Positions 33,839-44,175 of a stretch of DNA of 64,000 nucleotides are shown piece by piece. The DNA is from Cupriavidus basilensis (GTDB taxonomy: Bacteria; Pseudomonadota; Gammaproteobacteria; Burkholderiales; Burkholderiaceae), in NCBI RefSeq assembly GCF_000832305.1, contig NZ_CP010537.1:1302001-1366000 (forward strand), given 5' to 3'. Position 1 is the first letter of the stretch; each line of letters starts with the position of its first letter. The translations under genes and the position numbers were made by a program. The notes below the pieces were generated by a model that was not told where the DNA came from, made no database searches, and saw only the letters and a list, made by a program, of their open reading frames with translations.

Positions 33839-34825
33839 ATGCCTCAGATCGACCGCGCCCTGCGCTCCAATATCAAGCTACGCCACCTGCAACTGGTGGT
33901 GGCGCTGGACGAGTTCCGCCATCTCGGCCACACCGCCGAGTTCCTCTGCGTCAGCCAGCCAGCTGTCTCCAAGATGCTCACCGAGGTGGAGAAGACGCTG
34001 GGCCTGACGCTCTTCACGCGCTCCACGCGCGGCACCGAGCCCACGCCGGCTGGCGCGTCGCTGGTGCGTTTCGCCCGCTCGGTGCTGGCGCAATACGAGC
34101 GCACGCGCGACGAGATTGCCGCGGAGGCCAGCGGCGCCGCCGGGCGCACCCGGGTAGGATCGATGGGCGCGGCCCTGCCGGTGCTGCTGGCGCAAGCCGT
34201 GGGCCTGCTCAAGCAGCGCTCGGCCCAGGCCACCGTGCTGGTGGAGGAGGGCGACCTGCCCCACCTGCTGCCCAAACTGCGCATCAGCGAACTGGATCTG
34301 ATCGTCGGGCGGCTGGAGCCCGGCTACGCCGCACCGGACCTCATCACCGAGCCGCTCTATAACGAGCCGATGGTGGCGGTGGTGCGCAGCGGCCACGCGC
34401 TTGCAAGCAAGCGCGCAACGGGCTGGGCGGACCTGGCCGGCATGCCTTGCGTGGTGCCGCCGCCATGGGCCTCGCTACGGGTCAAGATCGAGCAGGAGTT
34501 TTACCGCTCTGGGCTGCAGCCGCCAACCGACCTGATCGAGTCGTCGTCCTACCTTGCCATCACCACCTTCGTCTCCCAGCTGGATGCGGTGGGCTTCCTG
34601 GCCAGGTCGGTGGGGCAGCAGTTCGAGCGGGAAGGCCGCTTCCATATCCTGCCCATGGACATAGCGCTGGAGCTGCCGCCGGTGGGCGTGATCACGCTGC
34701 GCGAAGGGCGGCCCACGCCCAGCAGCATCCAGCTGGTCGAATGCCTGCGGGCAGCGGCCGGGCAACTGGCCGCGCCGCCGGCCGGCGCGAAAAAGCCGGC
34801 GCGCGCGCCGCGGCGCACGAAATAG
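33839..34825 (+). CDS. LysR family transcriptional regulator
   Basis: The 328-residue regulator has the LysR winged helix (RHLQLVVALDEFRHLGHTAE, then PAVSKMLTEVEKTLGLTLFT) and an effector domain with GDLPHLLPKLRISELDLIVG and PWASLRVKIEQEFYRSGLQP. By sequence it resembles GbpR/PcaQ-type LysR members that begin with IKLRHLQ and control aromatic or sugar-acid operons. It is divergent from the Bug/UxaA operon, which is its probable target. The C-terminus is a Lys/Arg/Ala tail without structure. Confidence 0.92.
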   Translation: MPQIDRALRSNIKLRHLQLVVALDEFRHLGHTAEFLCVSQPAVSKMLTEVEKTLGLTLFTRSTRGTEPTPAGASLVRFARSVLAQYERTRDEIAAEASGAAGRTRVGSMGAALPVLLAQAVGLLKQRSAQATVLVEEGDLPHLLPKLRISELDLIVGRLEPGYAAPDLITEPLYNEPMVAVVRSGHALASKRATGWADLAGMPCVVPPPWASLRVKIEQEFYRSGLQPPTDLIESSSYLAITTFVSQLDAVGFLARSVGQQFEREGRFHILPMDIALELPPVGVITLREGRPTPSSIQLVECLRAAAGQLAAPPAGAKKPARAPRRTK

Positions 34826-35035
34826 CCAGCCAGCCGCGATCAGCGTGGCCTGGCCAGCAGGTACTTCGCCAGCGCGTGCGGTTCCAAGGCGCCGGGACGA
34901 CGCACCACATTGCGGCGTCGTCCTGCCTTGCGGCACTGATTCAGGTCCACCCGCGCCGCCCGCTGATGCGGCGCGGGTGCGTGCCGCGCATGCGCCTTCG
35001 GCTCGCGAAGGCGTCCCGACCCCGATTCCCTTGAA

Positions 35036-35065
35036 ATGCAAGAAGAATCGACTTTTGTCTTGCAT
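35036..35065. promoter_or_regulatory. Inverted repeat next to the urea-operon promoter
   Basis: ATGCAAGA (35036-35043) and TCTTGCAT (35058-35065) form a perfect 8-bp inverted repeat with a 14-base centre. It abuts the -24 element of the putative sigma-54 promoter. It could be an operator or a fold in a leader RNA; the regulator is unknown. Confidence 0.5.
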
Positions 35066-35080
35066 GGCATGTCTCCTGCT
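35065..35080 (+). promoter_or_regulatory. Candidate sigma-54 promoter of the allophanate/urea operon
   Basis: TGGCATGTCTCCTGCT matches the -24/-12 consensus TGGCACG-N4-TTGC at all but two positions, with GG at 35066-35067 and GC at 35078-35079 exactly 12 bases apart. It lies about 47-62 bases before the allophanate hydrolase ATG. A sigma-54 promoter fits nitrogen control of urea use. A second symmetric motif, TGTAT-N10-ATACA-like (35103-35122), lies just downstream and could bind a GntR-type regulator. Confidence 0.55.
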
Positions 35081-35126
35081 TTGTTGGTCTGCAACGCCCT
35101 CATGTATACAACCTGGGATACAAGCG

Positions 35127-36980
35127 ATGACCAGCAAGACGCCGCTGCGCCGATCCGCCGCCAGCCTTGGCAGTTGCCGAACCCTGACGGACTGGCAACA
35201 GCTCTACACGACGCAAGGCGCGTCGCTCGTGGACGCGCTGGCGCCGTTCCTGGACCTGGACACAGCGGACCCGGCCTGGATCGCGCGGCTGGACGCGGCG
35301 CGGCTGCGGTCCCAGCTGGATATGCTGGCGGCGCGCGTTGAGCAAGCGGGCGGCAAGCTCGATGCGTTTCCCCTCTACGGCGTGCCGTTCGTGGTGAAAG
35401 ACAACATTGACGTGGCAGGGTGGCCCACCACGGCGGCGTGTCCCGCGTTTGCGTATATGGCCCAGCGCGATGCCGGCGCGGTGGCGCGGCTGCGCGCGGC
35501 CGGGGCCATCGTGGTGGCCAAGGCTAACCTGGATCAGTTCGCCACGGGCCTGGTGGGTGTTCGTTCGCCCTACGGCGCGGTGCCCAACACCTTCGATGCG
35601 GCCTATGTCAGCGGTGGCTCCAGTTCAGGCTCGGCGTCTTCGGTGGCGCGCGGCTGGGTGCCGTTCTCGCTCGGGACCGATACGGCGGGCTCAGGGCGCA
35701 TTCCCGCGGCATTCAACAATATCGTGGGCCTCAAGCCGACCCGGGGCTGGCTCTCCAGCGCCGGCGTGGTGCCGGCCTGCCGCACGCTGGACTGCGTCTG
35801 CGTGTTTGCGCTGACGGTCGACGATGCCGCGCTGGTGGCGGAGATCGCGGGCGGCTTTGACCACGACGATCCTTACTCGCGCACCTATCCGCAGAGCGCG
35901 CCAGCCGTGCTGGCGCCATCGCCCGTGCTGGGCATTCCCGATCAGCTGGCGTTCTTTGGCGATACGCAGGCACAGGCCAATTTCGAGCAAGCGCTGGTGG
36001 ACTTGCAGGCCACGGGCGCCAAGCTGGTGCCGATTGATTTTTCGCCATTCGCCGAGCTGGCCGCACTGCTCTACCAGGGACCATGGGTCGCCGAGCGCTT
36101 CCTGGCGGTGAGCCAGCTTCACGCCAGCCAGCCGGAAGCCATCGATCCGGTCGTTCGCGTGATCGTGGAGGAAGCGGGCCGCTATAGCGCGACGGATGCG
36201 TTCAGCGCCGAATACCGGCGCGCGGCGCTAGCCCGCGCTATCCACCTGGCGCTGGCAACGGTCGATGCGCTGGTGGTGCCAAGCGCGCCGTCGATCTATA
36301 CGCTGGCCGCCGTGCAGGACGATCCGATCCGCCTGAACGCGCGGCTTGGCACCTATACCAACTTCACCAACCTGGCCGACCTGTCGGCGCTGGCGCTGCC
36401 GGCCGGTGCGCGCGAGGACGGCTTGCCGGCGGGCATCACGCTGATTGCCCCGGCCTGGTCGGACCGCGCGCTGGCCCGCTTTGGCCGGCAGTGGCAGGCG
36501 GCGCAAGCGTTGCCCCTGGGCGCCACCGGGCGGGCTTGTCCCGTTGGTGCACAGCGCGCCACGCCGGACACGCCGGGATCGGTGCGGCTGGCCGTGGTCG
36601 GCGCCCACCTTAGCGGCATGCCGCTGAACCATCAGCTGCTCACGCGCCACGCGGGCTTTGTGGAGGCTTGCCGCACGGCGCGGTGCTACCGGCTTTATGC
36701 GCTGGCGGACACGATCCCGCCCAAGCCCGGGCTGGTGCATGTCGGCACAGGGCAGGGCGCGCCGATCGAAGTCGAGCTCTGGGATGTGCCACTGGCCAGC
36801 TTTGGCGCCTTCGTCGCGCAGATTCCCGCGCCCCTTGGCATCGGCAAGCTGCTGCTGGAAGACGGCCGGCAAGTTACCGGGTTCATCTGCGAACCCCGGG
36901 GCCTGGAAGGCGCCCGCGATATCACGGCATTTGGCGGCTGGCGCGCCTACTTCGCCAGCGCAAACGCCAGCGCAACCTGA
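35127..36980 (+). CDS. atzF: Allophanate hydrolase
   Basis: This 617-residue enzyme converts allophanate to ammonium and CO2, the second step of ATP-dependent urea breakdown. The N-terminal 440 residues are an amidase-signature domain with the Ser-cisSer-Lys triad: Lys in PFVVKDNIDVAG, then YVSGGSSSGSASSVARG and SLGTDTAGSGRIPAAFNNIV. The C-terminal 140 residues (VRLAVVGAHLSGMPLNHQL, EVELWDVPLASFGAFVAQIP) are the AtzF-specific domain, so this is not a generic amidase. It starts at ATG 35127 and ends 13 bases before urea carboxylase, an operon pair. Confidence 0.93.
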   Translation: MTSKTPLRRSAASLGSCRTLTDWQQLYTTQGASLVDALAPFLDLDTADPAWIARLDAARLRSQLDMLAARVEQAGGKLDAFPLYGVPFVVKDNIDVAGWPTTAACPAFAYMAQRDAGAVARLRAAGAIVVAKANLDQFATGLVGVRSPYGAVPNTFDAAYVSGGSSSGSASSVARGWVPFSLGTDTAGSGRIPAAFNNIVGLKPTRGWLSSAGVVPACRTLDCVCVFALTVDDAALVAEIAGGFDHDDPYSRTYPQSAPAVLAPSPVLGIPDQLAFFGDTQAQANFEQALVDLQATGAKLVPIDFSPFAELAALLYQGPWVAERFLAVSQLHASQPEAIDPVVRVIVEEAGRYSATDAFSAEYRRAALARAIHLALATVDALVVPSAPSIYTLAAVQDDPIRLNARLGTYTNFTNLADLSALALPAGAREDGLPAGITLIAPAWSDRALARFGRQWQAAQALPLGATGRACPVGAQRATPDTPGSVRLAVVGAHLSGMPLNHQLLTRHAGFVEACRTARCYRLYALADTIPPKPGLVHVGTGQGAPIEVELWDVPLASFGAFVAQIPAPLGIGKLLLEDGRQVTGFICEPRGLEGARDITAFGGWRAYFASANASAT

Positions 36981-36993
36981 CCGGGGAGCGCCG

Positions 36994-39900
36994 ATGTTCC
37001 ACACCGTACTGATCGCCAATCGTGGCGAGATCGCCGTGCGCGCCATTCGCACCTTGCGTGCGCTGGGTATCAAGAGCGTGGCCGTGTATTCGGATGCCGA
37101 TCGCAATGCCGCGCATGCCCGGCTGGCCGATGTGGCCGTGCCGCTGGGCGGCGAGCGTGCGGCGGATAGCTACCTGGTGGCCGAGCGCGTGCTGCAAGCC
37201 GCGTTGGATACCGGTGCGCAAGCCGTGTTTCCGGGCTACGGCTTTCTGTCAGAGAGCGCGGCGTTTGCCGAGGCCTGCGAAGCGGCAGGGCTGGTCTTCA
37301 TTGGCCCGACGCCGCACCAGCTCCGCGAGTTTGGCCTGAAACACCGGGCGCGCGAGCTGGCCGCCGAGGCGGGTGTCCCGATGACGCCCGGCACCGGCCT
37401 GCTCTGCAGCTTGGAACAAGCCCTGCGGGAGGCCGCGCGCATCGGCTATCCCGTCATGCTCAAGAGCACGGCCGGCGGGGGCGGCATCGGTCTGTCGCGC
37501 TGCGCTGATGATGCCGAGCTGAGCGCGGCCTTTGACAGCGTGCAGCGGCTGGGCGAGCAATTCTTCAAGCATGGCGGGGCCTTTATCGAGCGCTGCCTGG
37601 ACTGCGCGCGGCATATCGAGGTGCAGATCTTCGGCGACGGCGCGGGGCGCGTGGTGGCGCTGGGCGAGCGGGATTGCTCCACGCAGCGCCGCAACCAGAA
37701 GGTGGTGGAGGAAACCCCGGCACCGCACTTGAGCGCGGCCACGCGCCACGCGCTGCATCGGGCCGCGATCCGGCTGGGCGAATCGGTGCGCTACCGGTCG
37801 GCCGGCACGGTGGAGTTCATCTACGACGTGGAGCGGGAGGATTTCTACTTCCTGGAGGTCAATGCCCGGCTGCAGGTGGAGCATCCCGTGACCGAGCTGG
37901 TCACCGGGCTGGACCTGGTCGCCTGCATGCTGAAGGTGGCCGCGGGCGATGCGCTGGACTGGGAGGCCATTTCGCGGCCGCCGCAGGGTGCGGCCATGGA
38001 GGCGCGGCTCTATGCGGAAGATCCGCTCAAGCAGTTCCAGCCCTCGCCGGGCACGTTGACCGAGGTGGCCTTTGCGGACGGCGTGCGTGTCGACGGCTGG
38101 GTCGAGACCGGCACGGAGGTATCCGCCTTCTACGATCCGCTGCTGGCCAAGCTGATCGTTCACGGCCCCACCCGCGAAGCCGCGCGCAAGAGGCTCGCGG
38201 CAGCGCTGGCCGCCACGCGCCTTGGCGGCATCGCCACCAACCTGGACTACTTGCGCCAGATCGTCGATTCGCCCGAGTTCACCACGGGCCGCGCCTTCAC
38301 GCGCATGCTCGACCATTTTCCCTACGCGCCGGCAGTCATCGAGGTGCTGGAGCCGGGCACCTACACCAGCATCCAGGACGTGCCGGGCCGCACCGGCTAC
38401 TGGCATATCGGCGTGCCGCCCTCCGGTCCGATGGACGACTATGCCTTCCGGCTGGCCAACCGCATCGTTGGCAATCATCCGGGCGCGGCCGGGCTGGAAT
38501 GCACGCTGGTGGGACCACGCCTGCGGTTTCATGGCGCGGCCGTGGTGGCGCTGGCCGGCGCGCCTTGCACGGCAACACTCGACGGGATGAACGTCCCGTT
38601 CTGGGCGCCAATCCGCGTAGCTCCGGGACAGGTCCTGGCGCTCGGCAAGGCCACGCAAGGCTGCCGCACCTACCTTGCCGTGCGCAATGGCTTCGATGTG
38701 CCGGTCTATCTGGGCAGCCGGTCCACCTTCGCGCTCGGGCAGTTCGGCGGGCATGCCGGGCGCACGCTGCGGCTGGGCGACATGCTCCCGCTTGGCCAGC
38801 CACATCTGGCTGCCAGCGGCACCTGTGCCCCGGTGACAGCGCCGCAGGCCGCCCCCGCGGCACTGGTGCCGGTCTACGGCCAGCATTGGGAGATCGCGGT
38901 CCTGCACGGCCCGCATGGCGCTCCCGACTTCTTTACGCCGGCATCGATGGAGACTTTTTTCGCCACCGACTGGGAGGTGCACTACAACTCCAACCGCCTT
39001 GGCGTGCGCCTGGTCGGGCCCCGGCCTGAATGGGCTCGGCGCGACGGCGGCGCGGCGGGCCTGCACCCATCCAACGTGCACGACTGCGAATACGCAATCG
39101 GCGCCATCAACTTCACCGGCGACTTCCCGGTGATCCTCACCAATGATGGCCCGAGCCTCGGCGGCTTCGTGTGTCCCGTCACGGTCGCCAAGGCCGAGCT
39201 GTGGAAAGTCGGCCAGGTCAAGCCGGGCGACCGGATCCGCTTTCGGCCCATCAGCTTCGATGCCGCGCGTGCCATGCAGGCGGCGCAGGACCAGGACATT
39301 GCCGGGCTGCGGCAAATAACGCGTGCGCTGCCGCTGCCGGCGCCGGCGCGTTCCACTGCCATCCTTGCCGGGCGCGCGGCAAGCGGGCACCACCCGGCCA
39401 TCGCCTACCGCCAGGCGGGCGACGGCTACCTGCTGCTGGAATACGGCGATAACGTGCTCGACATCGGCCTGCGGCTGCGGGTGCACCTGCTGATGGAGGC
39501 GCTCAAGGCGCAGCCGATAGACGGTGTACTGGAGCTATCGCCCGGCGTGCGCTCGCTGCAGGTGCGTTACGACGGCCAGCGCATCCATCAGGCGGCTTTG
39601 ATCGAGGCGCTGCTTGCCATCGAGGCTGGCCTGCCGGACGTGGCCATGCTGAAGATCCCCACCCGCGTGGTGCACCTGCCGATGGCCTTCGAGGATGGCG
39701 CCACGCTGGATGCCGTGCAGCGCTACCGCGAGACGGTCTGCGCCGATGCGCCATGGCTGCCGAACAATGTCGACTTCATCCAGCGCATCAACGGCCTGGC
39801 CCATCGCGACGAGGTGCGGGACATTGTGTTCTCCGCGCGATATCTGGTGCTGGGGCTGGGCGATGTCTACCTTGGCGCGCCTTGCGCCGTGCCGCTTGAC

Positions 39901-40593
39901 CCGCGCCACCGGCTGCTCACCTCCAAGTACAGCCCTGCGCGCACCTTCACCGCGCAAGGCACGGTCGGCATTGGCGGGGTCTATATGTGCATCTACGGCA
40001 TGGACTCCCCGGGCGGCTACCAGTTGATCGGGCGGACGCTGCCGATCTGGAACAGGTTCCTCAAGAACCCAGCTTTTGAGCCGGGCGCGCCGTGGCTGCT
40101 GCGCTTCTTTGACCAGGTGCAGTTCTACCCGGTGTCAGAGGCGGATCTGGACCGGTTGCGCGAGGATTTTCGCGAAGGACGCGCCACGGTGCGCATCGAG
40201 CACGATGTCTTCGACTACGGCGCGTACCGCCAGTCGCTCGCGCACAGCGCGCACGGCATTGCCGCCTTCCAGGCGCGGCAGCAGGCAGCCTTCAGCGCGG
40301 AGGTGGCGCACTGGAAAGTCCATGAGGCCAACGCTGCGCCCATCCAGGTGCCGGCCGCCTTGCGCCATGACGAGCACGACGGCCATGCCGTGACGGCGGA
40401 GATGAGCGGCAGTGTGTGGAAGGTGCTGGTGCAGCCCGGCGAGCAGGTGCGGGCCGGGCAGCCGCTGCTGGTGGTCGAGGCCATGAAGATGGAACTGACC
40501 GTGCTGGCTCCGGTGGCGGGCACGCTGCTGGCCATGCGCTGCCGCGCGGGCTCGGCGATCAAGGTGGGCGACCGCCTCGCGTCGATCGCCTGA
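36994..40593 (+). CDS. uca: Urea carboxylase
   Basis: The 1199-residue biotin enzyme carboxylates urea to allophanate using ATP and bicarbonate. In order it has biotin carboxylase (residues 1-450: LIANRGEIAVRAIRTLRAL, LKSTAGGGGIGLSRC, FLEVNARLQVEHPVTELVTG), a KipA-like AHS2 domain (from about 450, YTSIQDVPGRTGYWHIGVPP), a KipI-like AHS1 domain (about 780-1080, YLVLGLGDVYLGAPC) and a C-terminal biotinyl domain with VVEAMKMELTVLAP. Length and order match known urea carboxylases. No dedicated urea transporter or UAAP accessory proteins are adjacent, unlike many uca loci. Confidence 0.95.
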   Translation: MFHTVLIANRGEIAVRAIRTLRALGIKSVAVYSDADRNAAHARLADVAVPLGGERAADSYLVAERVLQAALDTGAQAVFPGYGFLSESAAFAEACEAAGLVFIGPTPHQLREFGLKHRARELAAEAGVPMTPGTGLLCSLEQALREAARIGYPVMLKSTAGGGGIGLSRCADDAELSAAFDSVQRLGEQFFKHGGAFIERCLDCARHIEVQIFGDGAGRVVALGERDCSTQRRNQKVVEETPAPHLSAATRHALHRAAIRLGESVRYRSAGTVEFIYDVEREDFYFLEVNARLQVEHPVTELVTGLDLVACMLKVAAGDALDWEAISRPPQGAAMEARLYAEDPLKQFQPSPGTLTEVAFADGVRVDGWVETGTEVSAFYDPLLAKLIVHGPTREAARKRLAAALAATRLGGIATNLDYLRQIVDSPEFTTGRAFTRMLDHFPYAPAVIEVLEPGTYTSIQDVPGRTGYWHIGVPPSGPMDDYAFRLANRIVGNHPGAAGLECTLVGPRLRFHGAAVVALAGAPCTATLDGMNVPFWAPIRVAPGQVLALGKATQGCRTYLAVRNGFDVPVYLGSRSTFALGQFGGHAGRTLRLGDMLPLGQPHLAASGTCAPVTAPQAAPAALVPVYGQHWEIAVLHGPHGAPDFFTPASMETFFATDWEVHYNSNRLGVRLVGPRPEWARRDGGAAGLHPSNVHDCEYAIGAINFTGDFPVILTNDGPSLGGFVCPVTVAKAELWKVGQVKPGDRIRFRPISFDAARAMQAAQDQDIAGLRQITRALPLPAPARSTAILAGRAASGHHPAIAYRQAGDGYLLLEYGDNVLDIGLRLRVHLLMEALKAQPIDGVLELSPGVRSLQVRYDGQRIHQAALIEALLAIEAGLPDVAMLKIPTRVVHLPMAFEDGATLDAVQRYRETVCADAPWLPNNVDFIQRINGLAHRDEVRDIVFSARYLVLGLGDVYLGAPCAVPLDPRHRLLTSKYSPARTFTAQGTVGIGGVYMCIYGMDSPGGYQLIGRTLPIWNRFLKNPAFEPGAPWLLRFFDQVQFYPVSEADLDRLREDFREGRATVRIEHDVFDYGAYRQSLAHSAHGIAAFQARQQAAFSAEVAHWKVHEANAAPIQVPAALRHDEHDGHAVTAEMSGSVWKVLVQPGEQVRAGQPLLVVEAMKMELTVLAPVAGTLLAMRCRAGSAIKVGDRLASIA

Positions 40594-40614
40594 CAAGGCG
40601 TGGCTCAGCGTGGC

Positions 40615-41463
40615 TCAGCGTGGCTTGATGAACTTCAGTGTCATGCGGTCCGATTCACCGATGGCCATGAAGCTCGCGCGCTCGCGCTCGCCGCCGCGCA
40701 ACGTCGGCGGCAACGACCACACGCCATCGGGATGGTCGTGGTTGTCGCGCGGGTTGGCATTGATCTCGCTGCGCCCGGCAAGCGCAAAGCCAGCCGCGCG
40801 GGCATGGTCGATAACGTAATCTTCGGTGACGTAGCCGGTGGCGATCATCTGCTCCAGCGAGGTGCCGGGCGTGGCCCGGTGCTCCTCCACGCCTAGCACG
40901 CCGCCGGGCTTGAGCACGGCATAGAAGGCGCGCAGGCTGTCGTCCAGGTGGCCGTCCTTGATCCAGTTGTGGATGTTGCGAAAGGTCAGCACCAGGTCTG
41001 CACCGCCCGGCGGGGCGATATCGGTGAAGGCGCGCACCGGCAGCGTGCCGACCGTGACCTTGCCGTAGTTGCCTGGATCCTGCGCCAGTTTCTTCTCGAA
41101 GTTCGCCCTTGAACGCTTGCTTTCCTGGCTGGCATCCGCCGCGCTCGCATCGTAGTGCGCGGCGTACAGCTTGCCGTGGTCGCGCAGCACCGGCGCCAGG
41201 ATCTCCGTGTACCAGCCGCCGCCCGGCGCAATTTCGATCACTGCCTGGTCCGGCTGCAAGCCGAAGAACCGTAGCGTTTGCAGCGGATGGCGGTACACGT
41301 CGCGGGCCTTGTTGGCGGCGCTGCGCTGCGGACCGGCGATGGCGGCGGCGAGTGCTTCGTCTGCTGTGGCGGGCGCGGCGCTGGCCGCGCTGGCCAACAT
41401 GCCGGCGCCGGCCAGCAGCATGGCGTGCCGCACGAAACGGCGCCGGGCAGAGAAGGGAGTCAT
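40615..41463 (-). CDS. Exported class I SAM-dependent methyltransferase-like protein
   Basis: This 282-residue protein has an N-terminal signal (ARRRFVRHAMLLAGAGMLAS, with Arg residues that could be Tat-like) ending near ASAAPAT. The methyltransferase motif I is VIEIAPGGGWYTEILAPVL, and FRNIHNWIKDG with AFYAVLKPGGVLGVEEHR follow. Export of a SAM-dependent fold is odd, since SAM is cytosolic, but periplasmic proteins of this exact family are common in proteobacteria and of unknown function. AAGGAA precedes ATG 41463. It converges on urea carboxylase. Confidence 0.82.
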   Translation of the reverse strand: MTPFSARRRFVRHAMLLAGAGMLASAASAAPATADEALAAAIAGPQRSAANKARDVYRHPLQTLRFFGLQPDQAVIEIAPGGGWYTEILAPVLRDHGKLYAAHYDASAADASQESKRSRANFEKKLAQDPGNYGKVTVGTLPVRAFTDIAPPGGADLVLTFRNIHNWIKDGHLDDSLRAFYAVLKPGGVLGVEEHRATPGTSLEQMIATGYVTEDYVIDHARAAGFALAGRSEINANPRDNHDHPDGVWSLPPTLRGGERERASFMAIGESDRMTLKFIKPR

Positions 41464-41693
41464 GGCATTCCTTGCTGAAGGTAAGTGGCGAGCGGTGAAC
41501 GGTGCGCGGAGGCTATCCATCGTTGCCCCTGAATCTGGACGAAGCCTGGCCGGTTTGTCAAGCCGGCTCTCGCCTGCTCTCGCCTTTCCCCGCGCTGGCC
41601 GGTGCCGCCATCAAGGAAGTGTCTTAGGAAATGCGTTTCTATTCGTTCTCAATCCAGCAGCGTCATTTCATAGTTGAGCCGTGATGGCTATAG

Positions 41694-41860
41694 GCGGTTG
41701 CCGTCAACGACAAAGCGTGCATCGGGCAGGCCCGGCTTAGCCCGCACGCGGACGACATGGACGAGTTGCTCAGCAAGGTGTGGAAGGAGCCCGCGTTCTT
41801 CCTGACCCACCCGCTGGCGATTGCCGCTTTTGGCCGCGAATGCACGCGCCGTGGCGTGCC
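41694..41860 (+). pseudogene. Fragment resembling a family 2 encapsulin shell protein
   Basis: After a TAG at 41691 the plus frame reads VNDKACIGQARLSPHADDMD, then LLSKVWKEPAFFLTHP and LAIAAFGRECTRRGVP before sense is lost near 41860. I associate the string IAAFGRECTRRGVP and the preceding VWK-PAFFL-HP with the middle of family 2A encapsulin shell proteins (SrpI-like). Nothing of the shell's N- or C-terminal parts is present. The cargo-type cysteine desulfurase fragment follows in the same direction. The assignment is from memory of the family and needs a search. Confidence 0.5.
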
Positions 41861-41913
41861 GCATGCGCAGTCACCGTCGCCGCGGTCCTCGGCCGCGCCC
41901 GCCTACTGCTTCC

Positions 41914-42631
<718 letters not shown>

Positions 42632-42866
42632 GGCTGAAAACGCGGGGCGTGGGGCTTATAACCCCCCTGAATATGCATGAATCGGGACGCGCCCTGCGTT
42701 TTCTTCTAAAATCCGCTATCTTCTCACCTTGATCGGCGCGTCTTCCAGCCTTCGGACCGGAGCCCGCCTTGTTGAACGCAACCGGCAAGCTACCGCCAAG
42801 CCTTTGGTATCAGGCCACAACAGGCCATCGACGCCGGCGCCATCCAGCGCATACAGCGCCTTATTC

Positions 42867-43637
42867 ATGAGCAATCTCAACCAGCAAGCCATCCTCTCCG
42901 TCCACCACTGGACCGACACGCTCTTCAGCTTCACCTGCACCCGAGACCCCGGTTTCCGCTTCGAAAACGGCCAGTTCGCCATGGTTGGCCTGGAAGTGAA
43001 CGGTCGTCCGCTTCTGCGTGCCTACAGCATCGCTAGTGCCAACTACGAGGAAACGCTGGAGTTCTTCAGCATCAAGGTGCCGGACGGCCCCCTGACGTCG
43101 CGCCTGCAGCACCTGAAGGAAGGCGACCAGATCTTCGTCGGCAAGAAGCCCACCGGCACGCTGCTGGTCGACAACCTGCTGCCGGGCAAGACCCTGTGGC
43201 TGCTGGCCACCGGCACCGGCCTGGCCCCGTTCCTGTCGATCATCCGCGACCCGGAAGTGTACGAGCGCTATGACAAGGTGGTGCTGACCCACACCTGCCG
43301 CTTCGTCGAGGAACTGGCCTACCGCGAGCTGATCCAGGAACACCTGCCGCAGCACGAGCACCTGGGCGAGCTGATCCGCGAAAAGCTGGTCTATTTCCCC
43401 ACCGTGACCCGCGAAGAGTTCGACAACCAGGGCCGCATCACCGACCTGATCGCCAACGGCGAGCTGTTCGAGCGCCTGGGCGTGGAGCCGTTCTCGCTGG
43501 AGAACGACCGCATCATGCTGTGCGGCAGCCCGGACATGCTCAAGGACATCCGCGCGATGCTGACCGAGCAGCACTTCACGGAAGGCAATATGAGTGCGCC
43601 GGGCCATTTTGTGCTTGAAAAGGCATTTGTTGGTTGA
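42867..43637 (+). CDS. fpr: Ferredoxin/flavodoxin-NADP+ reductase
   Basis: This 256-residue flavoenzyme transfers electrons between NADPH and ferredoxin or flavodoxin. RAYSIASANYEETLEFFSIK is the FAD site (RxYS), KKPTGTLLVDNLLPG and LLATGTGLAPFLSIIRDPEV bind the cofactor phosphates, and MLCGSPDMLKDIRAML closes the NADP domain. The C-terminus ends EKAFVG, as in subclass I proteobacterial FPRs involved in oxidative-stress defence. The start at 42867 gives MSNLNQQAILSV. It is monocistronic here. Confidence 0.95.
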   Translation: MSNLNQQAILSVHHWTDTLFSFTCTRDPGFRFENGQFAMVGLEVNGRPLLRAYSIASANYEETLEFFSIKVPDGPLTSRLQHLKEGDQIFVGKKPTGTLLVDNLLPGKTLWLLATGTGLAPFLSIIRDPEVYERYDKVVLTHTCRFVEELAYRELIQEHLPQHEHLGELIREKLVYFPTVTREEFDNQGRITDLIANGELFERLGVEPFSLENDRIMLCGSPDMLKDIRAMLTEQHFTEGNMSAPGHFVLEKAFVG

Positions 43638-43792
43638 GTTGGTGACGGCTGCGTCCGGGGTCGGTTGGTGCAATGCCAACCGACGGAGCGGCTGAGCGGT
43701 TGAGATCTTGCCGCGAAGGTGGCCCTTGGCGGGTTTGCATTTCGTTGCCCCTTCAACGCATCTCGCTATACAGAAGGCGAAGCCTCGCCTCG

Positions 43793-43978
43793 ACGACATC
43801 GGCACATCTGCTCAAGTGCACGGCGCTGGCCAATGGCAGCCACGCCATGGCCGCCAAGCCGGTGCTGCACGGGGACAACGGCGCCACGCGAAAGGCCATC
43901 ACGGCGCAGGCGATGTTGCGCTGGCTGGGCGTCAAGCCTTCGCATTCGCGCCCACGCTTGAGCGACGGTAACGCCTAT
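43793..43978 (+). mobile_element. IS3-type transposase remnant (rve domain)
   Basis: The frame holds KPVLHGDNGATRKAITAQAM followed by LRWLGVKPSHSRPRLSDGNAY, which is the DDE-region signature of IS3-group integrases (LHGDNG, then WLG, then SRPR-SD-NAY). The frame then breaks; a short RPEFP in another phase at about 44010 fits the next conserved segment. There are no ends or target repeats that I can see. It is a relic inserted between fpr and the PLP-enzyme gene. The remainder of the 43638-44175 gap holds nothing else recognisable. Confidence 0.7.
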
Positions 43979-44175
43979 GTGGCCTGTCCGTACAGGCCAC
44001 AACCGGCCGGAGTTCCCGCGCACCTGGGCGGCGCTCATCGTGCATCAAGCCAGGCGCGGGAAAACAGCGTTTGGCAGCATGACTGCGGCGACAACTCAAG
44101 ATGGGCGCGGCGATCACCTGGCGTTTTTTTCCTGCGGATTCTATAAATGAACGACTTCGCGGATGAGTGACGGTC

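Noticed and set aside
37249..39486. A 745-codon open frame on the minus strand
   Set aside because: It is antisense to urea carboxylase, whose domains are unmistakable; the antisense product has shadow composition only.
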